From Hyphomicrobiales bacterium (GTDB lineage: Bacteria > Pseudomonadota > Alphaproteobacteria > Rhizobiales > JAJFHB01): 64,000 nucleotides of DNA. The number at the start of each line of letters is the position of its first letter. Within the stretch, counting starts at the first letter, position 1. A program made the position numbers and the translations under genes. Shown piece after piece: positions 17,251-26,645 of the stretch. The notes below the pieces were generated by a model. That model saw only the letters and a program-made list of their open reading frames with translations, was not told the DNA's origin and made no database searches. The stretch spans positions 1 through 64,000 of the forward strand of contig JAJFHE010000009.1 of assembly GCA_021775755.1 (NCBI GenBank), read 5' to 3'.

Positions 17251-18279
17251 TCAGCGCATGTCGATAACCAGACGGCCCTGAACGGATCCTGAAGCCAGGC
17301 GCTCAAAAGCCGAGTTGATGTCGGCAAAGGGCACGGTTTCAACGATGCTCCTGACTTTGCCCGCGCTCGCCAGTTCCATGAGCTGGCGCAATTCAAGACG
17401 CGTGCCGTCGGCCGAACCCATGACCTGCAACCCGGCCTCGATGAGTTCGCCGGCCTCGAAACTCAAAGGCTCCGTCGGCAGCGAAATCAACACGATGCGG
17501 GCACGGGTGCGTGCGGCGGAGAGAATCTGACGCCAGGAGGCACTCACCGGTGCGAAGTTGAAACACGCGTCGGCACCGCCGAGCGCCTGTATTTCAGCGC
17601 CGGGATCGCCAAGCGCCGATACGGCATGATCGGCGCCGAGCGATGTCGCATGGGCGAGCTTTTCGTCCGACACGTCGACCGCCACAACGCGGGCGCCGCA
17701 CAATTTGGCAAGCTGAATGGCATAGGAACCAAGGCCGCCGGTGCCGAACACGGCAACCAACTCGCCGGGTTCGATCCGTGCCTTGCGCACCGCACTGTAG
17801 GCGGCAACGCCGGCACACAAGAGCGGCGCGGCTTCCGCGGCGTCGAGGTCTTCGGGGATGGGTGTCGCCCAGTCTTCACGCAGGATTGCGTAGTTGGCAA
17901 AGCAGCCATCGACGTGAACCCCAGTCGAGGCGACATCGCCGCAGTGGGTTTCGTGGCCCGACATGCATTCGCGGCAGTGCCCGCATGTGCCATAGACGAA
18001 GCCGAGGCCGACCCGGTCACCGGGCGCGTAGCGGCTGACTCCGGGTCCGGCTTTTACCACCCGGCCGATGCCCTCATGGCCAAGCACCACCGGCAAGTCA
18101 CGCGGCAGGGGGTGATCGCCTTTCCAAAAATGTAGATCGGTGTGGCAGAGGCCGCAGACTTCGATATTAACGAGCAGTTCGCCGTGCCCGGCCTGCGGAA
18201 CCGCAATGTCGGCAAGAGACAGCGGGCCGCCCGGAGTGGTCATCAAGGCCGCGGTCATGGTGTCGCTAAGTGCTTGCAT
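17251..18279 (-). CDS. Zinc-dependent alcohol dehydrogenase
   Basis: 342 residues of the medium-chain dehydrogenase family. Catalytic-zinc residues lie in CGLCHTD and GHEGIG. The structural zinc has its four cysteines in CGHCRECMSGHETHC. The NAD fold is at VFGTGGLGSYAIQLAKL. Closest in feel to AdhA/propanol-preferring enzymes. It is the distal gene of the operon running from the SDR at 21859 through the ABC transporter, so it may oxidise a transported alcohol or aldehyde precursor. Confidence 0.9.
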   Translation of the reverse strand: MQALSDTMTAALMTTPGGPLSLADIAVPQAGHGELLVNIEVCGLCHTDLHFWKGDHPLPRDLPVVLGHEGIGRVVKAGPGVSRYAPGDRVGLGFVYGTCGHCRECMSGHETHCGDVASTGVHVDGCFANYAILREDWATPIPEDLDAAEAAPLLCAGVAAYSAVRKARIEPGELVAVFGTGGLGSYAIQLAKLCGARVVAVDVSDEKLAHATSLGADHAVSALGDPGAEIQALGGADACFNFAPVSASWRQILSAARTRARIVLISLPTEPLSFEAGELIEAGLQVMGSADGTRLELRQLMELASAGKVRSIVETVPFADINSAFERLASGSVQGRLVIDMR

Positions 18280-18321
18280 GGGAATGTCTTCTTTCAGTTG
18301 AGCGATTGCCGGACCTGCGGC

Positions 18322-19104
18322 TCACATGATGGTCATTGTCTTTTCGACTTCGCCGTGCAGCGACGTCATGATGCGCCGCTTGAGCGCGATGAAATCCGCC
18401 GATGTCGTAATCTCGTAGTCGCGCGGGCGATCGAGATCGACGGTGATCGTATCCATGATGCGGCCGGGTCTGGCCGACATGACGTAGACGACGTCGCCGA
18501 GATAAAGCGCCTCGTCGATGTCATGCGTCACGAACAGGACGGTCTTGTGCTCCTGCTCCCACATTTCGAGCAGAAGCTGCTGCATGATTGATCGGGTCTG
18601 GCTGTCGAGCGCGCCGAACGGCTCGTCCATAAGCAGAACCTCCGGATTGTTGGCGAGCGCCCGTGCGATGGCGACACGCTGGCGCATGCCGCCCGATAGC
18701 TGACTTGGGTAGGCGTTCTCAAAGCCGGACAGACCGACGGCGTGGACATAGTGGGCGGTGCGCTCCTCGCGCTGCGATTTCGACACACCGTTGATCGACG
18801 GCCCGAACTCGATGTTGCGCTGCACCGTCAGCCAGGGAAACAGTGAATAGGTCTGAAACACCATGCCCCTGTCCGAACCGGGACGGTCAATGGCGTCGCC
18901 GTCAATGCGGCAGTAGCCGCCGGACGTGTCGCGCAGGCCGGCAATCAGGTCGAGCAAGCTCGATTTTCCACATCCCGACGGACCGACGATGACGGCAAAC
19001 TGCTTGTCGGGAATTTCCAGGGAAAGCTCATTGAGAGCCACCACTTTCCCGGCCTTGCGGCTTTCGAATGTGAGCGAGACATTGTCAATTGAGAGCGAAC
19101 CCAT
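18322..19104 (-). CDS. NitT/TauT-type ABC transporter, ATP-binding protein
   Basis: 260 residues from the ATG at 19104, with AAGGTG upstream. Walker A GPSGCGKS is at 41-48, the Q-loop in FQTYSLFPW, the signature LSGGMRQR, Walker B LLMDEP, and the switch His in VTHDIDEA. The short regulatory-domain-free C-terminus is typical of nitrate/sulfonate/taurine/bicarbonate importers. It follows the permease gene by 23 bases and shares its operon. Confidence 0.93.
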   Translation of the reverse strand: MGSLSIDNVSLTFESRKAGKVVALNELSLEIPDKQFAVIVGPSGCGKSSLLDLIAGLRDTSGGYCRIDGDAIDRPGSDRGMVFQTYSLFPWLTVQRNIEFGPSINGVSKSQREERTAHYVHAVGLSGFENAYPSQLSGGMRQRVAIARALANNPEVLLMDEPFGALDSQTRSIMQQLLLEMWEQEHKTVLFVTHDIDEALYLGDVVYVMSARPGRIMDTITVDLDRPRDYEITTSADFIALKRRIMTSLHGEVEKTMTIM

Positions 19105-19127
19105 GTCGATCACCTTGTGTTTTTTGG

Positions 19128-19934
19128 TCAGCGTACTTCGGTCCACGGCAGTAGTGCGCGTGTGAACCATTTGAAGCCAAGATCGGTGGCAAGGCCGAGG
19201 AACCCGATTACGAAGATGCCGACGAATATGCGGTCTGGATGCAGTCCGCGCATGGCCTGCAGGATCATGTAGCCAAGGCCGGAATTGGAGGCGACAAGTT
19301 CGGCAACAACCAGAAATGTCCAGGCCCAGCCCATGGTGACGCGCAGGGTGTCCATGACGCCCGGCAGCGTCGCCGGTATGAGCACACGGGTAACGACCTG
19401 GCGTTTGCTGGCGCCCAGTGTGTAGGAAACATTCAAAATGTCGTCGGGCACACGCGAGGAGACGTCGGCGGCGAGCACGATCTGCTGGAAGAACGTGCCG
19501 AGGAAAATGACGGCAATCTTTTCTTCAATGCCGATGCCGATCCATAGAATGAGCAGAGGAATGAGCGATGTTACCGGCAGGTAGCGCATGAAGTTGACGA
19601 CGGGTTCGATGGCCGCCGACACGATTCGGAAACTGCCCATGAAAATGCCGACCGGAATGGCAATAATCGAGGACAGGAAGAAGCCGACATAGATTTCGGT
19701 GAGGCTGACCTTGGCATGTTTGAACAACATGCCGTTTGAAACGACCTTGAAAAAGGCTTCCACCACCGCGCCTGGGGCGGGCAGGAAGTTCTCATCGATG
19801 ATGCCGCCATAAGTCAAAGCGCACCAGACCACGAGGATGCCGATGGCGACTGTTGCGCCGGCACCGATCTCCAGGGAGGCGGGGATCGACTTCTTGGGCG
19901 TCAGCAGACGGTTGATCGAATTCCTCGTGGTCAT
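19128..19934 (-). CDS. NitT/TauT-type ABC transporter, permease
   Basis: 268 residues, six predicted membrane segments, with the cytoplasmic EAA-like loop near residues 175-195 (LNVSYTLGASKRQVVTRVLI). Permeases of this class work as homodimers with the ATPase encoded next to it and the binding protein upstream. A 15-base gap separates it from the binding-protein gene. Confidence 0.92.
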   Translation of the reverse strand: MTTRNSINRLLTPKKSIPASLEIGAGATVAIGILVVWCALTYGGIIDENFLPAPGAVVEAFFKVVSNGMLFKHAKVSLTEIYVGFFLSSIIAIPVGIFMGSFRIVSAAIEPVVNFMRYLPVTSLIPLLILWIGIGIEEKIAVIFLGTFFQQIVLAADVSSRVPDDILNVSYTLGASKRQVVTRVLIPATLPGVMDTLRVTMGWAWTFLVVAELVASNSGLGYMILQAMRGLHPDRIFVGIFVIGFLGLATDLGFKWFTRALLPWTEVR

Positions 19935-19949
19935 GATAGCGGTTCCCGG

Positions 19950-20924
19950 TCAGTTGATGAATGAGCGGTCAAGGACATCGGCCGTGCTCAGGCCTTCAAC
20001 CTGTACCTTGCCGAAATCGGACCAGATCTCGATTGCGTAACCGAGCGTGGTGTCGAGCTGCCCGGGAGCGTCCGCGGTGCCGAACATCTCGCGGTTGCGG
20101 TCGAGGCCGAGATATTCGATGCCGGTGACCGTTGCCTTGAATTCCTCAGGGTCCTCAAGCCAGCCGCCAACGCCCGCCGCCATGATGGCAAAGGCGTCGT
20201 CCGGATTGGCGGCGAGGAAATCGAGTGCGCGCTGCCAGGCTCTGACGAACGCCTCCAGTTCACCGCGATGCTCGGCGATCGTATCGGCCCGGGCCGCCAC
20301 GACGTCGACGATGAGGCCGGGCTTCTGGGAACTGTCGACGAGCAAGTGGCCGTGATCGGTGGCCGATCCCTGGCTGAGATGCGGTTCCCATGTGACCGCC
20401 GCGTCGACCCGGTTTGCCGTGAAGGCGACACCGGCGTCCGTGGCCGTCATGTTGACCATCGAGATGTCGTCCTGCTTCATGCCTGCTTCACGTAACAGCG
20501 CGTTGATGAAGAACTGCGACACAGACCCTTCCTCGAAGGCGACAGTGCGGCCTCTGAGATCGGATACCGCAGTGATGTCGGTGTGGGAAACGACCCCGTC
20601 ACCGCCATTGGAATTGTCGACGGCAAGGAAGTAGTGAAGCGGCGTACCGGGTTTCATGTAGAGCGGAAACTCATCCGCAGTCGATGCCACCAGATCGATC
20701 TGGCCGGCCATCAGGGCGCCCATCTTGATCGGCGTGTTTTCCATGACCCTGAGTTCGAGGTCGATGCCCTCTTCCTCAAAATATCCCTTGTCCTGCGCGA
20801 TGTAGAAAGGCCCGTAGCCGACCCAGGTCGAGTGGGCGAGGGTAAGCGTTTCGGCGTTGACTGCGCCGGCAAGGGCAACGCTTGCCGTTGTGGCGAGAAG
20901 AAGTTTTCCTAATGTCTTGAGCAT
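19950..20924 (-). CDS. NitT/TauT-type ABC transporter, substrate-binding protein
   Basis: 324 residues from the ATG at 20924, chosen for the strong AAGGAGG site 6-7 bases upstream. The signal peptide ends near ANA. The mature protein is a type-II binding protein (LAHSTWVGYGPFYIAQ, KMGALMAGQIDLV, WEPHLS). The ligand is not readable. Genes for an SDR and an alcohol dehydrogenase in the same operon suggest an organic compound, not nitrate or sulfonate. Confidence 0.9.
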   Translation of the reverse strand: MLKTLGKLLLATTASVALAGAVNAETLTLAHSTWVGYGPFYIAQDKGYFEEEGIDLELRVMENTPIKMGALMAGQIDLVASTADEFPLYMKPGTPLHYFLAVDNSNGGDGVVSHTDITAVSDLRGRTVAFEEGSVSQFFINALLREAGMKQDDISMVNMTATDAGVAFTANRVDAAVTWEPHLSQGSATDHGHLLVDSSQKPGLIVDVVAARADTIAEHRGELEAFVRAWQRALDFLAANPDDAFAIMAAGVGGWLEDPEEFKATVTGIEYLGLDRNREMFGTADAPGQLDTTLGYAIEIWSDFGKVQVEGLSTADVLDRSFIN

Positions 20925-21085
20925 GTGCTCCCTCCTTTTGCGAGGCTCCGCTTGGTACATGATCGGCTAAGTGGCGGAGCCGGATTGGCGGGCTGGCGTG
21001 TCGCGCGGCCCGGCGTGGTCGCGATCCGTTTTCCAGCGGATGCGAAAATTGCAGAAGATGTGCGGCATCGGCATGCAGCGCCCGG

Positions 21086-21859
21086 TCATGGCATGACACT
21101 CCCGCCATTGACCCCGATGCCCTGACCGGTGATGAACTGTGCGGAAGGGCCGGCAAGAAAGGCGGCCATGGCGGCAATTTCTTCCGGCTCTCCAAATCGG
21201 TGCAGGGGGATGTCGAGTTCGCGCTCGCGCCATTCGGAGCTCATGTTGCCCGCGCCGAGCATTTCGGTGTCAACCGGGCCCGGACACAAGGCGTTGACGA
21301 GGATGGCGGGAGCGAACTCGATGGCCCAGGATCTGGCAAGCCCGAGCACGCCGTGTTTGGAGGCGACATAGGAAGAAAACGTTTCGCGGCCGAAATAGGC
21401 GAGATCCGATGCGATCAGTATGATGCGGCCCTCGCCGTTGCGGTTCATGAGGCGTATCGCTTCGCGACCGACGAGAAAAGCGCCGCGAAGATTGACGGCG
21501 ATGACGCGGTCAAAGTCTTCCACGGCCGTTTCGAGCAGCGGTTTTTCGTGAATGATACCGGCACACTGGATCAGAATGTCGAGCCGCCCGTGACGCTCCT
21601 CAATGGTGTGGAACAGGGCGTCAACGGACCCGGTGTCGGAAACGTCGACCGCCAGCGCGGAGGCCTGACCGCCCTGTTCGGCGATGGTCTCCGCTGTGTT
21701 GGTTGTGTCCGCGATATCGGCAGCGACGACCGTCGCTCCCTGTGCGGCAAGCGCCATCGCCGTTGCCCGGCCAATGCCGCGCGCCGCGCCGGTAATGAGG
21801 GCGATGCGCCGGGCGAGCGGCTGGTGTCCGTTTGCGTGTGGGTCGTTTCGAGCCATCAT
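21086..21859 (-). CDS. Short-chain dehydrogenase/reductase (SDR)
   Basis: 257 residues of the classical SDR family. The nucleotide loop is TGAARGIGRA. The catalytic set is a Ser in LIASDLAYFG and YxxxK in YVASKHG, and the C-terminus GQGIGVNGGSVMP is typical. It is the first gene of the minus-strand operon, divergent from the LysR gene across a 78-base AT-rich promoter region. It probably reduces or oxidises the imported substrate. Confidence 0.9.
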   Translation of the reverse strand: MMARNDPHANGHQPLARRIALITGAARGIGRATAMALAAQGATVVAADIADTTNTAETIAEQGGQASALAVDVSDTGSVDALFHTIEERHGRLDILIQCAGIIHEKPLLETAVEDFDRVIAVNLRGAFLVGREAIRLMNRNGEGRIILIASDLAYFGRETFSSYVASKHGVLGLARSWAIEFAPAILVNALCPGPVDTEMLGAGNMSSEWRERELDIPLHRFGEPEEIAAMAAFLAGPSAQFITGQGIGVNGGSVMP

Positions 21860-21887
21860 GGCGTGCCATTGTGGCGGCGCTTTTAAA

Positions 21888-21902
21888 TTGATATATACTC
21901 AA
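21888..21902. promoter_or_regulatory. Candidate LysR-type operator
   Basis: TTGATATATACTCAA is a TTGA-N7-TCAA dyad with the T-N11-A pattern of LysR sites. It lies in the AT-rich gap between the SDR operon and the divergent lysR gene, where an autoregulated LysR site is expected. Confidence 0.55.
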
Positions 21903-21937
21903 GTAAAAATAGTCACTTTGATAAATATGAAAGTAAT

Positions 21938-22894
21938 ATGGCGCGAACGCCCCTGGTAAATCTGGCCGATGTGGACCTGCGGCTGCTGCGCGTGTTTCAT
22001 GCGGTTGCGCGCAACAAAGGGCTTGCAGCGGCACAAGACGATCTTGGCGTTACCCAGGCAACGATCTCCAATCAACTGTCGCAACTGGAAGAGCGGCTTG
22101 GCATGCGCCTGTGCAAGCGCGGCCGCGGCGGATTTGCGTTGTCGGAAGAAGGCACGCTGGTGTTTGAGGCATCGCGTAATCTGTTTCGTTCCATAGAAAA
22201 TTTCCGCAACGCGCTCGGGTCGGCGCGCGGCGAGCTTACCGGTGACATCTATTTCGGCACCGTCGATGCGATGTGGTCGAGCAGGGATATCCGTCTGTCG
22301 GCGGCCTACCGGTCATTTGCCGAACTTGCACCGAAAGTCGTCCTGCATACGGAAATCGCTTCGCCCCAGGATCTGGTCCAGGGGTTGAGCGAAGACCGTT
22401 TCCACATGATCCTGTCACCAGCGCAGCGTATTGCGCAGCCGTTGCGGGCGGTTATGGCATTTCAGGAACGTCAGTCGCTTTATTGCGGACGCTCTCACCC
22501 GCTGTTCGGTGTGGATGACGAAAACCTGTCGGTGAGCGATCTGGCGGCCTTTGCCTATGTCGCGCGCTCCTACATGCTTGACTGGACCGGCCCCACCGGC
22601 ATCCGCTTCGAGCCGCACGCGGTTACCTCGCACATGGAAAGCAGTGCGCTTTTCATCCTGTCGGGGAAATATATCGGCCATCTGCCGGCGCATTTTGCTG
22701 ATAATTGGGTGACCAAGGGCGAAATGCGTTGTCTTATGGACGGCGAGCTCACTTACCTCGACAGGTTCTATCTGGCCTACCGGCGGCGCGAGCAAAATCG
22801 CGCTGTGCGGCTGCTGTTCGATTGCCTCCGTGCTGAATTCGCCAGCGTGCAGGCCGATCGTACTTTAACTTTGAACTCTGAGGAGCCTTCATGA
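21938..22894 (+). CDS. LysR-family transcriptional regulator
   Basis: 318 residues. The N-terminal winged helix-turn-helix (about 12-70) reads RLLRVFHAVARNKGLAAAQ and QATISNQLSQLEERLG. The effector domain follows to about 300. It is divergent from the SDR/ABC/ADH operon, which is the presumed target, and its stop overlaps the start of the following small monooxygenase-like gene by 4 bases (ATGA). Confidence 0.93.
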   Translation: MARTPLVNLADVDLRLLRVFHAVARNKGLAAAQDDLGVTQATISNQLSQLEERLGMRLCKRGRGGFALSEEGTLVFEASRNLFRSIENFRNALGSARGELTGDIYFGTVDAMWSSRDIRLSAAYRSFAELAPKVVLHTEIASPQDLVQGLSEDRFHMILSPAQRIAQPLRAVMAFQERQSLYCGRSHPLFGVDDENLSVSDLAAFAYVARSYMLDWTGPTGIRFEPHAVTSHMESSALFILSGKYIGHLPAHFADNWVTKGEMRCLMDGELTYLDRFYLAYRRREQNRAVRLLFDCLRAEFASVQADRTLTLNSEEPS

Positions 22895-23217
22895 CCGTCA
22901 AGCGCGTGTGGCACGGCTGGACCACGCCTGAAAATGCAGACGCCTATCAGCAGCTGTTAAACAACGAGGTTTTCCCGGGCATTGAGGCCAAGGCAATCCC
23001 CGGCTACCGGTCAATCGAGCTCCTGCGCCTCGACCGCGGCGGGGAAGTTGAATTCGTCACCATCATGACGTTTGACGCGTTGCAGAATGTGATCGACTTT
23101 CAGGGCGAAGACTACCGGCGCTGTTACGTGCCCGTGGCGGCACAGGCGGTGCTGAAGCGCTGGGATCAGACGTCGGATCATTACACCGTCGAGGACATCC
23201 GCATCTACACGCCATAA
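22891..23217 (+). CDS. Antibiotic-biosynthesis-monooxygenase-like small protein
   Basis: 108 residues of the dimeric alpha/beta (ferredoxin-like barrel) ABM fold, recognised from the helix-strand pattern around YQQLLNNEVFPGIEAKAIPG and VEFVTIMTFDALQNVIDF. It overlaps the lysR stop, so it is translationally coupled. Its role could be a stress-related quinol oxygenase or simply a heme/ligand-binding partner; nothing in the sequence decides. Confidence 0.75.
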   Translation: MTVKRVWHGWTTPENADAYQQLLNNEVFPGIEAKAIPGYRSIELLRLDRGGEVEFVTIMTFDALQNVIDFQGEDYRRCYVPVAAQAVLKRWDQTSDHYTVEDIRIYTP

Positions 23218-23274
23218 CGGTTGCAGCCCGCGGCCGGGTTACGGCGCGCGGACTGCTATGTCCGGAAACTCGGC

Positions 23275-23568
23275 TCAGGCGCCGCAGCGGTGCAGGTGGC
23301 GGTTGCGCAGGCGGCGCTCGTCGCGGGCGCGCCACTTGGCAACACTGCGGCACCAGCGGTAGTGCAGGCCCCAGGCTCCGTGCCAGCGCACGCCGAAATT
23401 GCCGCAATGACCGGCGATGTTGCGGCTTTGCTGGTTTACCGCGGAGTTTGCATAGCGTGCGCAAAAGGCATGCGGTGCGGCTTCGGCGGGTGTGGCGGTA
23501 GCGGTGAAGGCAAGCGCCGCGGCGATTAACGGCAGGCTCATGGTGATGGTTCGCAGTGTCCTGGTCAT
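23275..23568 (-). CDS. Small exported Cys/Trp-rich protein
   Basis: 97 residues from the ATG at 23568 with GAGGAG 8 bases upstream. The signal peptide ends at AEA-AP. The mature 65 residues are basic with four cysteines and several Trp and His (HGAWGLHYRWC), ending RRLRNRHLHRCGA. No family is recognised. The strong start signal and clean signal peptide argue that it is real. It is convergent with the monooxygenase-like gene. Confidence 0.6.
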   Translation of the reverse strand: MTRTLRTITMSLPLIAAALAFTATATPAEAAPHAFCARYANSAVNQQSRNIAGHCGNFGVRWHGAWGLHYRWCRSVAKWRARDERRLRNRHLHRCGA

Positions 23569-23721
23569 GTGTCGTCTCCTCGTCGCAGATATCCCCTCTT
23601 GGCGGGAGATACTGTCTGTCGTTTTCGCGGCAAAACGATGACAAGCGCGAAGGCGCATGACCGCTCAGCCTTGCCTTAGATGTGTGTGTACGGAGGTCTG
23701 GGTTCAATGCCGCGATTGCCT

Positions 23722-23742
23722 TTAACCCTTACCTGGGGTTAA
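23722..23742. promoter_or_regulatory. Inverted repeat upstream of the thiolase gene
   Basis: TTAACCC (23722-23728) and GGGTTAA (23736-23742) form a 7-bp dyad with a 7-base centre, about 90 bases before the thiolase start. It could be an operator or a short hairpin. No poly-T follows, so it is not a standard terminator. Confidence 0.35.
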
Positions 23743-23829
23743 TGCGAGATGCGGTGGATACAGACGGGTTGCCGGCGCACGGGTCCCGTGAAACACTCCC
23801 GCCGCAACGTTGTGCAATGAGGATCTGAC

Positions 23830-25080
23830 ATGAGCGATGCTTATCTCATCGGCGGCTTTTCAAGCGACTTCGGAAAGCGCCCCGATGACAGCTACAAGGA
23901 CATCACACGCGAGGCTTACCTCGGGGTGCTCGGCGACGCAGGCATCGGCGATGGCGCGGAGATCGAAGTCTGCTGGTTCGGCAATACGACCATGTACGTG
24001 GAAGGCCAGGGCAATGTGCGCGGGCAGGTCTGTATGACGCCGCTGGTGCGCGATGGTCTGTTCCCCGAACGCGTGCCGGTGATCAATGTGGAAAATGCCT
24101 GTGCGACGGGTTCGACGGCGCTGGCCGGAGCGGTCAAGGACGTCAAGGCGGGCGATGTCGATCTGGCGCTGGTGATCTGCGCGGAGAAGCTGTTCGATCC
24201 GGTAACCGGCCGCGGCAAGTTCGAGGCGTTTAACGGCGCCATAGACCAGTTCGATGCCAACGAGTGGCAGGACTATTACGCCGCGGCAGGCGAAACCGCC
24301 GGCAAGCCGTTTGAAACCGGCCCCGACCGGACCGTCTTTATGGATACCTACGCCATGCAGGCGTGCCACCACATGAAGGAGCACGGAACGACGCAACGCC
24401 AGTTCGCCATGGCCGCTGCCAAGACGCACAATTTCGGAGCCGACAATTCCCGTGCCCAGTACCGCTTCCGCATGACACCGGAGGAAGTGCTTGGCGATCG
24501 CGAAATCTCTTTTCCTCTAACGCGTTCCATGTGCGCCCCCATGGGCGATGGTGCGGCTTCGCTTCTGGTGTGTTCGGAAAGCTATTTGAAAAACTGCCCG
24601 CCGGGTCTACGCGACCGGGCCGTCAGGGTGAAAGGTATGGGAATGGCCGGCGGCAAATACCGCAGCCTCGATGAGCCGGGGCTGACGTACGTTGCTGCGG
24701 CTAAAGCCTATTCGGCAGCCGGTCTGACGGCCATGGATGTTGATGTCGCGGAAGTCCACGACGCAACGTCGTTCTCGGAAGTCTATCAGGCCGAGATGAT
24801 GGGGTTCTGCAATATTGGTGATGGCGGAAAACTCGTCGAAGACGGCGAGACCCACCTTGGAGGGCGTATCCCGATGAACACATCGGGTGGGCTTATCTCA
24901 AAGGGTCACCCGATCGGTGCAACCGGTGCGGCAATGATGGTTGAGGTCATGGAACAGTTGCGCGGCGAAGCCGGCGACCGCCAGGTCAAGAATGCGTCCA
25001 TAGGGCTTATCGAAAACGGCGGCGGTGTTATCGGTTTCGACGAAGCGGTCGGTGTCGTGACAATCCTCGAACGCGCATAA
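23830..25080 (+). CDS. Thiolase-family protein (SCP2/lipid-transfer type)
   Basis: 416 residues. The nucleophilic Cys is C91 in ENACATGSTAL, and the catalytic His lies in GHPIGATG near 357-364. The last conserved block reads ENGGGVIGFDEA, lacking the second Cys of degradative thiolases, as in SCP-x/lipid-transfer-like thiolases that act on branched or steroid-like acyl-CoAs or have no known activity. The next gene is a LysE exporter 22 bases on; an acyl-CoA ligase lies further down. Confidence 0.88.
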   Translation: MSDAYLIGGFSSDFGKRPDDSYKDITREAYLGVLGDAGIGDGAEIEVCWFGNTTMYVEGQGNVRGQVCMTPLVRDGLFPERVPVINVENACATGSTALAGAVKDVKAGDVDLALVICAEKLFDPVTGRGKFEAFNGAIDQFDANEWQDYYAAAGETAGKPFETGPDRTVFMDTYAMQACHHMKEHGTTQRQFAMAAAKTHNFGADNSRAQYRFRMTPEEVLGDREISFPLTRSMCAPMGDGAASLLVCSESYLKNCPPGLRDRAVRVKGMGMAGGKYRSLDEPGLTYVAAAKAYSAAGLTAMDVDVAEVHDATSFSEVYQAEMMGFCNIGDGGKLVEDGETHLGGRIPMNTSGGLISKGHPIGATGAAMMVEVMEQLRGEAGDRQVKNASIGLIENGGGVIGFDEAVGVVTILERA

Positions 25081-25102
25081 AGAACGCAAATGGGAAATCA
25101 CC

Positions 25103-25726
25103 ATGTTTGGTTTCGAAGCGGTCACCTATCTGGCTTATGTCGCCGCCTGCGTTGCGATTGTTATCGTGCCGGGACCTTCGGTTACCGTAATCATCGCCAA
25201 CAGCCTGCGCCATGGAGCAGGAGCCGGTTTGCTCAATGTGGCAGGCACGCAGGCCGGTCTGATTATCCTGCTTGTTGTTCTGGCCGCAGGGCTCAACACG
25301 ATCGTTGAGCACCTAGGCGAGGTGTTCGACTGGATCAGGCTGTTCGGTGCTGCCTATCTCGTCTGGCTCGGCATCAAGCTGTGGCGTGCGGGCGGGAATC
25401 TCGGCATGGACGAGGCGAAACCGGCACCCAAGCGCGGGTTTTTCTGGCAGGGATTTCTGGTCCTGCTGTCGAACCCCAAGGCGCTCCTGTTTTTCGGCGC
25501 CTTCATCCCGCAATTTATCGACCCCGCCGGCAATGCCATGGTGCAGACTCTGATCCTGGGCGGTACGTTCATGGCGGTTGCGACGGTGCTCGACGGGGCC
25601 TATGCGGTGGCGTCGGGCCGGGCGGGCAGCTGGCTTTCAAAGCGCAATCTGATCGTTGTCGAGAGGATCAGCGGCAGCTGCCTGATCGGCGGCGGTGCGT
25701 GGCTCGCCCTAACACGGCAAAGCTGA
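25103..25726 (+). CDS. LysE/RhtB-family amino acid exporter
   Basis: 207 residues with about six membrane segments. The family motif IVIVPGPSVTVIIANSLRHG near 20-39 and FWQGFLVLLSNPKALLFFGAFIPQF-type block in the middle are typical of LysE/RhtB. It probably exports an amino acid or related metabolite. It follows the thiolase gene closely and may be cotranscribed. Confidence 0.9.
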   Translation: MFGFEAVTYLAYVAACVAIVIVPGPSVTVIIANSLRHGAGAGLLNVAGTQAGLIILLVVLAAGLNTIVEHLGEVFDWIRLFGAAYLVWLGIKLWRAGGNLGMDEAKPAPKRGFFWQGFLVLLSNPKALLFFGAFIPQFIDPAGNAMVQTLILGGTFMAVATVLDGAYAVASGRAGSWLSKRNLIVVERISGSCLIGGGAWLALTRQS

Positions 25727-25734
25727 AACGGCGA

Positions 25735-26100
25735 TCATTCACCGGGCGCCACGCCCACCACGTCAATGCGTCCCGTCATATGGGGGTGATAGGCGCAGAT
25801 ATAGTCCCGCGATCCCTGCCAATCCACGGTGACGCGGTAGCTGGCACCCCGGCTGAGTTCTTCGGAGTCCCAGGCGCCGTCTTCCGCCGTGGAGGTGTGC
25901 GGTACCGCGTCGTTGTTGACCCACTCGATGATGTCACCGGGGCGGACTTCAAGTTGCGCCGGTATGAAGGCGAAGCGGCGAATCTCGATCCGGTGGACCT
26001 CAGGCTCAGAGTCACCGGCCTCTGCCGGCGCCGTCAGCCATGCGGCACCTGCCGCGGACACCGCCGCGGCAAGTACTGCAAATCCTCTGGCGAACGTCAT
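25735..26100 (-). CDS. Exported plastocyanin-like cupredoxin
   Basis: 121 residues with a signal peptide to about residue 28. Type-1 copper ligands are all visible: H68 in AVPHTS, then C102, H105 and M108 in YICAYHPHM. A small blue-copper electron carrier of the periplasm. Its ATG overlaps the stop of the upstream DUF4142 gene by 4 bases, so the two are coupled. Confidence 0.92.
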   Translation of the reverse strand: MTFARGFAVLAAAVSAAGAAWLTAPAEAGDSEPEVHRIEIRRFAFIPAQLEVRPGDIIEWVNNDAVPHTSTAEDGAWDSEELSRGASYRVTVDWQGSRDYICAYHPHMTGRIDVVGVAPGE

Positions 26101-26645
26101 TCGCCCGCCATGGAGACGGCTTCGACCATCGCCTCCGCGTGGTGTTCGTGCGCCTTGAACGTGGCCAGTGCATCCTCCAGCAGTGCCTTCAGTTCGGCAT
26201 TCTGCGCGTTGGGAATGAATATGCCAGCCAAGGCGCCGTTGACGAACTGATGGTAGGAGAGTTCGTTTTCAGCATAGATGCGGTCGAATTCAGCACCCTC
26301 CGCGGCGCGCAACCTGCTGCGGATTCCGGCGGCCTGGGCAACGAGGCTTTGGCTGACTTCGTTGTCCTTCGGCGTGACATTCAACCTGGTGATCAGCGCC
26401 ACCGCGGCATCGTTTACGGCGCCATGATCGCGCAACATCAAGGCGGCGAACTCGCGGATCTTGGGGTTCTCGCTGATCGCCAGAGCGAGATGGGCATAGC
26501 GGATATCGAGGGCGCCGGCGCTATAGGCGACGTGTGCAATTTCAAGGTCGTTGAGGTCTTCAGGCGATTGCGCCTGGCCTGATGGCGGCATGAAGACAAG
26601 TGCAGCCGACATGAGGGCGGCGGCAAAAAGCGTGTGACGTCGCAT
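26097..26645 (-). CDS. Exported DUF4142-family protein
   Basis: 182 residues from the ATG at 26645, with AAGGAACG upstream. The signal peptide ends at GQA-QS. The mature part is a ferritin-like four-helix bundle of the DUF4142 type (AHVAYSAGALDIRYAHLAL, REFAALMLRDHGAVN, HQFVNGAL, HEHHAEAM). Conserved Glu and His could bind metal. Pairing with a cupredoxin in one operon suggests periplasmic copper or redox stress handling. Confidence 0.85.
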   Translation of the reverse strand: MRRHTLFAAALMSAALVFMPPSGQAQSPEDLNDLEIAHVAYSAGALDIRYAHLALAISENPKIREFAALMLRDHGAVNDAAVALITRLNVTPKDNEVSQSLVAQAAGIRSRLRAAEGAEFDRIYAENELSYHQFVNGALAGIFIPNAQNAELKALLEDALATFKAHEHHAEAMVEAVSMAGE